From contig JAQGDQ010001769.1 of the NCBI GenBank assembly GCA_030141605.1, positions 1 to 26,196 on the forward strand: DNA of 26,196 nt. Reading direction: 5' to 3'. The translations under genes were made by a program, and so were the position numbers. This DNA comes from Tubiluchus corallicola. Its lineage: Eukaryota; Priapulida; Priapulimorpha; Priapulimorphida; Tubiluchidae. Position 1 is the first letter of the stretch, and each line of letters starts with the position of its first letter. The notes below the pieces were generated by a model that saw nothing but the letters and a program-made list of their open reading frames with translations, ran no database searches and was not told the origin of the DNA. Positions 1 to 26,196 of the stretch are shown here, piece by piece.

Positions 1-76
1 ACTAAAATTCACGCATCTATGACACACACAAAATTAGTCTTACAAACATTTAAAAATGGGGAAAAGAGGGAAAATT

Positions 77-450
77 AGCTTAACAGTCACTTTGCCTCAT
101 TTTAGCACTCTCACTGAAGCTAGTCATGGTCAGTTCAGTGTAGAAATTGGTCTTGTAAAAAAGCCAAACACCTAGCTTGACGGTCACTTTGCCTCATTTT
201 AGCACTCTATAAGTGAAGCTAGTCATGGTCAGTTCAGTGTAGAAATTGGTTTTGTAAAGAAGGAAGCCAAACATCTAGCTTGATGGTCACTTTGCCTCAT
301 TTTAGCACTCTATAAGTGAAGCTAGTCATGGTCAGTTCAGTGTAGATATTGGTTTTGTAAAGAAGGAAGCCAAACATCTACCTTGACGGTCAGCTTGCCT
401 CATTTTAGCACTCTATAAGTGAAGCTAGTGATGGTCAGTTCATTACAGCT
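77..450. repeat. ~100-bp tandem array (about 3.5 copies)
   Basis: Copies of a unit containing CACTTTGCCTCATTTTAGCA and TAGTCATGGTCAGTTCAG recur with spacings of 99, 103 and 103 bp. The first copy has small deletions. The array lies just past the probable 3' end of the lipase and would be its 3'UTR or immediate downstream DNA. Confidence 0.9.
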
Positions 451-454
451 TGCT
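435..454 (-). CDS. PNPLA2: Possible tiny terminal exon of the lipase
   Basis: After a pyrimidine-rich tract and TTAATAG acceptor, the phase required by exon 8 reads E-Q-A-V-M-N-stop, with TGA at 435-437. This would make a 406-residue protein and put the ~100-bp tandem array in the 3'UTR. There is no homology to support it and no AATAAA signal in the window, so it rests only on phase and splice-site quality. The alternative is an unspliced exon 8 ending at 547, or a last exon outside the window. Confidence 0.25.
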
Positions 455-602
455 CTATTAATCAAAGAACAGAAAGCAGTAGCATTGGCCTCTTACAAAA
501 TGCAATTATACTCCCAAGAAAAATAAAAGAAACATTTCCGTAATCATTATAAGTGAAATAAAAATAAGAAAATCAGACACCTGGCACTGTAAGTGTGTCT
601 AC

Positions 603-18958
<18,356 letters not shown>

Positions 18959-19185
18959 CTACACGTAATCTGTGTTTTAGTATATTCTGCGCCACGTACT
19001 ATTTTGTCATTCATCAAAACTGACTTTCAGAAAGAGTAAATGGTAAAAAACAAAGTTCACGAAAAGTACATACACACCCGGAGAAGACACATTCACATTT
19101 TGTTGTCATACGATGATGACGTCACTGACGTAGTAGAGGTGTCAGCCAAATACTGCAAAATGATTGGCCACGAAGAAGTAACGCT
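18959..19185 (-). promoter_or_regulatory. Putative lipase promoter / 5'UTR
   Basis: Upstream of the ATG: a perfect CRE TGACGTCA at 19117-19124 with an adjacent TGACG half site (19126-19130), and an inverted CCAAT box (CCAAT on the minus strand at 19163-19167). They lie about 160 and 205 bp before the ATG, a plausible core-promoter distance. No TATA box is evident. cAMP control of lipase genes is known in other animals, but the link here rests on the motif alone. Confidence 0.4.
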
Positions 19186-19215
19186 GGGCGTCTTTCTCGA
19201 GCAGGCAAATATGTT

Positions 19216-19997
19216 GGGCGCCGAAAAATCCACTAGCCGATGTAGGACAATTGGCGTACATGGGCTGCCCAAGTAGGACGCGTCGTACATGGGCTAGCCC
19301 AAGTAGGACGCGTGGTACATGGGCTGCCCAAGTAGGACACTAGAGACAGGTCGCGAATTGAGTCGCTAAGCGTACTGGCACCGTCCGTTGTCCTTGTTTA
19401 CGTAATAATAATAATAATTAAAAACGTCAATGCATGTTGAATAATTTATTATACGTCAGTTAAAATAAAAGAATTTTATTCTGAGCTAGAAGAATTAATA
19501 TTTGCTAATATTAATTTTCTTTGAAGTGAAATAAGCGCACTTTTTAGGCGATTGCAACATTTGCTTAAGGTATATCATTTTTTATTTTGTCTTGCTTCAC
19601 AGACAGGTGATCCTTTTCACTCCCTCTTGGACAAATAATTGTTTTCTACTAAGTAAACGGGTCAGCAAGTTATGTGCCCTACATAGTTTCTCTCTTTAAA
19701 GCATTAGATACTTAGTTTAATATTATGATGATATTTATGGAGCTCATAATAATAATGATTATATTGTTGTAACAAATACATTTGTTAATTGTCAAGGACT
19801 ATCCATCGTTATTATAAAGTTACTTTTTTCTAAAACAAATTTAATTTTACGTTTTATTATGTCATAAATCTCGATTCTTGACAGAAATCGCTAGTGTCCT
19901 ACTTGGGCTGCCCATGTACGACACTGCTTTTCCGCAAATTTAGCACATGCGTTTTACCGGAAGTGTCCTACTTCGGCTAGTGGCTTACTCGGCGCCC
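19216..19997. mobile_element. Inverted-repeat DNA element upstream of the lipase
   Basis: About 33-bp inverted ends beginning GGGCGCCGA and sharing CACTAGCCGA and GTAGGACA, with about four mismatches. Inside the left end, three 29-30-bp direct repeats carry GTACATGGGCT and CCCAAGTAGGAC; one inverted copy lies at the right end (19895-19921). Weak outer pairing (GGGCGTCTTT at 19186, AAAAGATGCC at 20001) may extend it to 19184-20012. No transposase and no clear target-site duplication. Repeated subterminal motifs resemble transposase-binding arrays. Confidence 0.75.
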
Positions 19998-20012
19998 TAC
20001 AAAAGATGCCTT

Positions 20013-22455
20013 TAAGCTGGGTTAACGTTAACTCGAGGGGATAAAGGTAGACTCGTTTCCCAGAGTTTTTTCCTGGAAAAGATTTTTCCCAGAATTGCCA
20101 TTTTTACTTCTTAGAAAATTTTTTCCCAGAAGCCTGATTTCATAGAAAATGAAACTCACGCAGAAAATGTAATAAATCCTTACGGTATAAAAAGTAGTTA
20201 AATTTAACTACGTGTATTGACTAATAAGGATCACATGCTAAGAAAATGTCCAATTCATTAAGGAAAGAAAGTATATTTGTAACGTCAGAACGATTAAATA
20301 GAGAATGGTCGTCGTCTGCAATGAATACCTTGTTATAAAGAGCTACGAAAACTACAATAATTATGCAGGATTTATTTACCAATAGAACTAGAACAAAATT
20401 TAATTATGATCAAATTAAAGTGCATGATAGGTACATATAATTGCAAAGAACATCTTCATTAAATAAATTTTATTGTGTAATTTTAAAGTGAGCATGAATT
20501 AGGAACAAACAAAATAAATTTTTTTCCTGTCAAAATTATAATGCTGATAACATAGGCTGATTAAATCTTTTACAACCTACAATGTACAATGTTACAACAC
20601 AAATCAAGCATCAAAGCTGTTCCATCTTGTGTAGTTGTAACTGTAGAAAAGAGGTCTGAAAAAATATACTATAGATCGTATTATAATGACTAAAAAAGTA
20701 AGAATCAGCAATAAAATTATATAAAAAAGTAGTTTTTTTGTTTTTAAATGTAGTAGCAATTCCCAAAAACTACATATCAACATCGTACACCTATGCAACA
20801 CAGGGACACTAAAGTTATATATAATACTTAATAATTTTTATGGTTATAATAAACTCAATAATAAATTTTGAATAACTAATGACATTTTATTACTAAATTT
20901 AGCAAAAATAGCACAACAAATAACTACTGTTATGCAAATTACTGTTATTGTTAAATCCATCATGAATGGAGGTACAGCGCTTTATACAAAGAAAATTCAC
21001 TAATCCTGAAAGTGCTAGAAATACCTTAATAAGTAATCTATTCGGCAAATAAGCAACTGAACTTGAAAATCTATTAATTTTGTCTAAACATAAAATCATT
21101 CATGCACCAACAAGATTTTGCAACATCATTGCATGTGAATTTTTCAAATAGAATATTTCAAAACCATTTAATATTCACAAAAAATAATTTAACTTACAAG
21201 TTTCTTTTAATTTTTGCTATAATAATTTAGAATAAACAAATTAATAACAATAAGTTTTACATTATAATTAACATAACATATAAAAAAGACTAGCTAGTTA
21301 CCAATGTAATACTATAAAATCACTGCATATTAACAACTTGAAGCGCTAAAATAATTGTACTTTAAAGTATACCTACATACCTATATAAAATTTCTAGTTA
21401 GTTATCTACGTAGTTAAATAAATTACCCACTACACAGAGATAAAGTCATAGATTTCATAGTCACAAGCAAAGAAAAACACAAAAAATAATTTAACAGAAC
21501 GATTTAAAAATTCTAATATCTCATAATTTATCACAACAGTGATACAATGCTTGACTCAGAGCACAAGAAAACCCTCCACTTACAAAAATTTGAAAAAAAT
21601 TCGTCTTGAAATTTTATATCACTTACATACTGCCTTTTTACATACAGGACTTCAATCGGCAGTCACGCTGTATAAAACATGCAAATTTAAACTCCCGCGA
21701 TGATCGTTAGACGCAGCTATTTTGACGACAGGTCATTTGAAACAAGTTTAGATTGAGTAAAGTTTTAAAAAAATAATCAGAGAATTCGTAGCGCACCTGT
21801 TACTAACTGAGTAAAATTTTAAATTACGGTATCTTGTCAGTAAGATTAAAATAGGTACGTTTTTGGTTAGTGAGTGGTGCACCCTGGAGGGTGAGTCGGC
21901 GACATTTTACTAACAGGTGAAAGCATTTTAAATAATTAGTAATTTTCTTTTCTAGTTACATAAGTCTTTCAAGCAGGTAAGCGAAATGCCAAGTAATATA
22001 ACTTCGCATGGAAAGTTTTTTTGGCACATAGTTTAACATTTCCTTTTCTTCCCCTGATTTACGTGACATAGTGACGTCATGTAATGGCGACTTTGGAACA
22101 GTATTACGGGAGATTTAAAATGAAAACAAACAAAAAATCCTTTTAACGCGAGTAGAATATGCAGCGTAAAAATGCCACAAAGTAATATAATTTTCAAGGA
22201 TGAAACCTTCTTCATGTACTTTCTTGTCCGGTTTCCAAGTAAATTAATAGATTTCATAGTTTTGCATGCGACTTACAAAGGTAATTAATTTTCTCAAATT
22301 TGAAAGCTTTGTCTACTCAAAATACTTCCTAATATAAATCTACATAAATTACAGCTATAAAAATTCAAATTTAATTTACATCAGATATTATAGTGTCGTC
22401 AAAAAGATAAATCTAAATTGTGCATCAAGTAAGCAACATCCAACAGCAGTACTTA
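20013..22455. other. Intergenic AT-rich DNA, nothing recognised
   Basis: About 2.4 kb with no supported exon, array or element terminus. A lone CRE TGACGTCA occurs at 22072-22079. Confidence 0.5.
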
Positions 22456-22462
22456 ATATTAC

Positions 22463-22483
22463 ATATATATATATATATATATA
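22463..22483. repeat. (AT)n microsatellite
   Basis: A short pure ATAT run. Confidence 0.9.
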
Positions 22484-23161
22484 ATTATGGTATTACATAT
22501 TACGAACTTAATATATTGTATTACGTTAATGGTCGCACAAAGGTGTTTTATTGAAACACGTGAAGGAAATATATTGAGTCAAATATGTATGAGTTTGTAT
22601 TTTTAATGGATAGATGGCGCTAGCACAGGGAGAGTGGTAAACAATAATCAACAGATAGTCATATACACATGTGAACAAATTTTTTAATAAAGTAATGACT
22701 ACTGTATTTACAAAATCCACTGCTTTATCATATTTGTATTTTACGTTTTAAATAAAAACGAAGTTAAAACAAAATATGCGGAGTTCTTTGAGTCAACTAC
22801 CGGCAGTTTTATATGCATCTGAATAGAAGCGGCCTGTGCCAGGTGTTTTTGAGTCAATTAGGTGACTGATTCTATTAACCGTGAGTCTAATAAACGGCAC
22901 CTATTGCACTTAATAGACTGTATTGTGCAGAGAGTCAATGTAATTCCAAAAGTAATGTATTTTACATGATTACCAACGTAAAAGCGTCAAACAGACCGTA
23001 AAATCCATTGGGAAAAGTTTTGATTAAACCCTTGATACCTGTAACAACTAATACATAAAGCAAAATTATAAAAGTCACTGGATGTGCATTCTATTATCTT
23101 GTGTTTACATGGTTACACCCTAGTAACATATCATCATTGTGTTTGTTGCATGCCTACTACA
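22484..23161. other. Intergenic DNA, nothing recognised
   Basis: GAGTCAA motifs recur (22789, 22850, 22933) but without a constant period; no gene or element supported. Confidence 0.4.
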
Positions 23162-23545
23162 AAAAGCCTTTTCACAGTTTCGTTGTGCGCATGCGCAGTT
23201 GCAGCAGGTCAAAGGTTAAGTGTACCGCAACAAACGTCTCTTGACTACAAATGTCACATGACGTATTGGTAAAGCAAAGCCGTCTGCTGCTGCAGTTCAG
23301 TAACTTCAGTCGTTTTACGTGGATTTTACTTAATTATGCCTGATTTACAAGCAGGATCCAGCTTGGGAACAAGAAAAAATGAACTAGATAAGATTCTAGC
23401 TAGCTGTTAAGCTAGAACTGTTACTATTGCACAGCATGGGCTGTGGGGTGTTGTCAAGTGTACACAAATGCGCTGTCTGGTGCACTTAACCTTTGACCTT
23501 TTCACGATCAACATTACTCGATGCGACTGTGAAAATGCTTATTAA
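23162..23545. mobile_element. Nonautonomous DNA element, copy B
   Basis: Inverted ends: AGCCTTTTCACAGT plus GGTCAAAGGTTAAGTG on the left (to about 23227), and the reverse complement GCATTTTCACAGT...GGTCAAAGGTTAAGTG on the right, about 60 bp with a diverged middle. The interior from 23296 matches copy A at 5007-5272. No transposase. The superfamily is uncertain; copy A's TTAA suggests piggyBac-like. Confidence 0.65.
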
Positions 23546-23569
23546 GCAATTTAAATGAACATCAAAGCA

Positions 23570-23716
23570 TTACATAATTTCACAACCCCAGCACACTTTT
23601 TGAGGATAATCATTCAGGTAAACTTTGTTCTCCTTGCCATAAATCCAGAATCTGTCCTGTTTTCCTTTAAATTTGTATGTTATCTCGGAAACTGGTATGG
23701 CGCGAATCGTTTGTCT
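23570..23716 (-). CDS. Terminal exon of an unidentified gene ending in a CaaX-like motif
   Basis: A strong acceptor (TTTTCTTGCTTTTCTACAG) opens a phase-0 frame of 48 codons ending in TAA at 23570. It reads RQTIRAIPVSEITYKFKGKQ and continues through RFWIYGKENKVYLNDYPQKV to WGCEIM. The composition, aromatic-rich pattern and good acceptor argue for a real last exon on the minus strand, upstream of the lipase and in the same direction. The final CEIM fits a prenylation CaaX box by pattern only. I do not recognise the family. Upstream exons would lie beyond the satellite and outside the window. No AATAAA is visible soon after the stop. Confidence 0.55.
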   Translation of the reverse strand, partial: RQTIRAIPVSEITYKFKGKQDRFWIYGKENKVYLNDYPQKVCWGCEIM

Positions 23717-24148
23717 CTGTAGAAAAGCAAGAAAACAAATTATAGTTAAATTGATTACATCAGCCAAGAAAAATCTGCAAAAATAAAAATAAAATGTTGT
23801 TGTAGAAGTTCATTTTAAATTTTAATTTTGTGTACCAACTATAAAACAAACAAAAAACAAGAAAATTTTGACCCACATAAAAGCATTAGATTTTACATTT
23901 TAATTTCATTTATTTTCTCTTCACATTAAAACCAGTAGTAAATCCTGTGTACGAGTTACATCGTTACATCTACTCGATTCACTTTTTTATTAGGCTATGA
24001 TTGTTTCTTTTTCTTGTATCGAGGTGGATAATGTTGTAAATGTAACTGCATAGTTGGTTACATTACATATTTGGTGTGATTTTTTACAATCTTGCATTGC
24101 AAAATGTTTTCAAGTAAATTTCAATACTTCTATTTTGCATTACAGCAT
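23717..24148. other. Intron of the upstream gene, nothing recognised
   Basis: AT-rich sequence between the terminal exon acceptor and the 45-bp satellite; no further exon seen. Confidence 0.45.
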
Positions 24149-26196
24149 CGATTTGACTGCATTATATACTTGCTTTTTCTGTTGATATAATCATGATTTA
24201 ATTGTATTATTTACTTGCTTTTTCCGTTGTTATAATCATGATTTAATTGTATTATTTACTTGCTTTTTCCGTTGATATAATCATGATTTAATTGTATTAT
24301 TTGCTGGCTTTTCCGTTGATATAATCATGATTTAACTGCATTATTTACTTGCTTTTTCCGTTGATATAATCATGATTTAATTGTATTATTTACTTGCTTT
24401 TTCCGTTGTTATAATCATGATTTAATTGTATTATTTACTTGCTTTTTCCGTTGATATAATCATGATTTAATTGTATTATTTACTTGCTTTTTCCGTTGAT
24501 ATAATCATGATTTAACTGCATTATTTACTTGCTTTTTCCGTTGTTATAATCATGATTTAATTGTATTATTTACTTGCTTTTTCCGTTGATATAATCATGA
24601 TTTAACTGCATTATTTACTTGCTTTTTCCGTTGATATAATCATGATTTAATTGTATTATTTACTTGCTTTTTCCGTTGTTATAATCATGATTTAATTGTA
24701 TTATTTACTTGCTTCTTCCGTTGATATAATCATGATTTAACTGCATTATTTACTTGCTTTTTCCGTTGATATAATCATGATTTAACTGCATTATTTACTT
24801 GCTTTTTCCGTTGATATAATCATGATTTAACTGCATTATTTACTTGCTTTTTCCGTTGTTATAATCATGATTTAATTGTATTATTTACTTGCTTCTTCCG
24901 TTGATATAATCATGATTTAACTGCATTATTTACTTGCTTTTTCCGTTGATATAATCATGATTTAATTGTATTATTTACTTGCTTTTCCGTTGTTATAATC
25001 ATGATTTAATTGTATTATTTACTTGCTTTTCACTTGCTTTTTCCGTTGTATAATCATGATTTAATTGTATTATTTACTTGCTTTTTCCGTTGATATAATC
25101 ATGATTTAATTGTATTATTTACTTGCTTTTTCCGTTGATATAATCATGATTTAACTGCATTATTTACTTGCTTTTTCCGTTGTTATAATCATGATTTAAT
25201 TGTATTATTTACTTGCTTCTTCCGTTGATATAATCATGATTTAACTGCATTATTTACTTGCTTTTTCCGTTGATATAATCATGATTTAATTGTATTATTT
25301 ACTTGCTTTTTCCGTTGTTATAATCATGATTTAATTGTATTATTTACTTGCTTCTTCCGTTGATATAATCATGATTTAACTGTATTATTTACTTGCTTTT
25401 TCCGTTGATATAATCATGATTTAACTGCATTATTTACTTGCTTTTTCCGTTGTTATAATCATGATTTAATTGTATTATTTACTTGCTTTTTCCGTTGTTA
25501 TAATCATGATTTAATTGTATTATTTACTTGCTTCTTCCGTTGATATAATCATGATTTAACTGCATTATTTACTTGCTTTTTCCGTTGATATAATCATGAT
25601 TTAACTGCATTATTTACTTGCTTTTTCCGTTGATATAATCATGATTTAACTGCATTATTTACTTGCTTTTTCCGTTGTTATAATCATGATTTAATTGTAT
25701 TATTTACTTGCTTCTTCCGTTGATATAATCATGATTTAACTGCATTATTTACTTGCTTTTTCCGTTGATATAATCATGATTTAACTGCATTATTTACTTG
25801 CTTTTTCCGTTGTTATAATCATGATTTAATTGTATTATTTACTTGCTTTTTCCGTTGTTATAATCATGATTTAATTGTATTATTTACTTGCTTTTTCCGT
25901 TGATATAATCATGATTTAATTGTATTATTTACTTGCTTTTTCCGTTGATATAATCATGATTTAACTGCATTATTTACTTGCTTTTTCCGTTGATATAATC
26001 ATGATTTAATTGTATTATTTACTTGCTTTTTCCGTTGTTATAATCATGATTTAATTGTATTATTTACTTGCTTTTTCCGTTGTTATAATCATGATTTAAT
26101 TGTATTATTTACTTGCTTTTTCCGTTGTTATAATCATGATTTAATTGTATTATTTACTTGCTTCTTCCGTTGATATAATCATGATTTAACTGCATT
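24149..26196. repeat. 45-bp satellite array, ~45 copies, running off the window
   Basis: The unit contains TTATTTACTTGCTTTTTCCG and ATAATCATGATTTAA. Two linked positions define classes (GATATAATC, with either ACTGCATT or ATTGTATT; GTTATAATC, always with ATTGTATT), plus a CTTCTTCCG variant. Classes recur in ordered groups. One irregular unit near 25018-25050 has a small insertion (CTTTTCACTTG). Each unit has the palindrome AATCATGATT. Confidence 0.98.

Noticed and set aside
19040-19276. 78-codon plus-strand frame across the putative promoter
   Set aside because: No homology, overlaps the TIR of a DNA element, antisense to the lipase 5' region; likely chance.
24149-26196. CRISPR array
   Set aside because: Units are contiguous 45-bp repeats without unique spacers, and the genome is eukaryotic.

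Overview
The window looks like metazoan nuclear DNA from an invertebrate. It is AT-rich, its coding sequence is split by GT-AG introns, and it is full of SINEs, MITE-like DNA elements, satellites and simple repeats. I cannot fix the phylum. The one gene I can read almost completely is an adipose triglyceride lipase (ATGL; PNPLA2 / insect brummer family) on the minus strand. It runs from an ATG at 18958 down to about 603 (possibly 435) over roughly 18.4 kb. Eight exons, plus a tentative ninth, join in consistent phase to give about 406 residues. They carry the whole patatin domain: an oxyanion loop, a GASAG nucleophile (Ser44) and a DGG catalytic Asp (Asp163). The family's hydrophobic C-terminal segment follows. 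Most of this gene lies in exons too short to stand out as open reading frames.

Layout, left to right (gene 3' to 5'): a ~100-bp tandem array over the gene's 3' end (77-450); exon 8 (603-700); a six-copy 108-bp array that is an amplified exon 7 with its splice donor (809-1458); intron 6 with SINE-like pieces, (GTGA)n and a TIR element; exon 6 (4727-4951), whose splice acceptor is also tandemly duplicated; intron 5 with a ~168-bp array; exon 5 (6977-7116); intron 4 with two hAT-like MITEs showing 8-bp target-site duplications, a (CT)n tract, and a SINE ending in an (ATT)n tail; exon 4 (9540-9733); intron 3 with an 18-copy 34-bp array; exon 3 (10862-10971); exon 2 (12063-12185); a 6.6-kb intron 1 holding a 5'-truncated non-LTR reverse transcriptase ORF, another tRNA-like SINE and further repeats; exon 1 (18781-18958).

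Upstream of exon 1 is a short putative promoter (CRE and CCAAT motifs), which abuts a 0.8-kb inverted-repeat DNA element (19216-19997). About 3 kb of AT-rich intergenic DNA follows, then the last exon of another minus-strand gene of unknown identity (23570-23716) ending in a CaaX-like tetrapeptide. A 45-bp satellite runs from 24149 off the right edge.

The most unusual signal is the amplified lipase exon. Across six copies of the 108-bp unit I see seven variable sites, and six are synonymous in the lipase frame. In that frame a stop codon, formed by the donor itself, separates each copy from the next. Together with the duplicated acceptor at the other end of the same intron, this makes the C-terminal half of the gene worth checking by RNA-seq and long reads.
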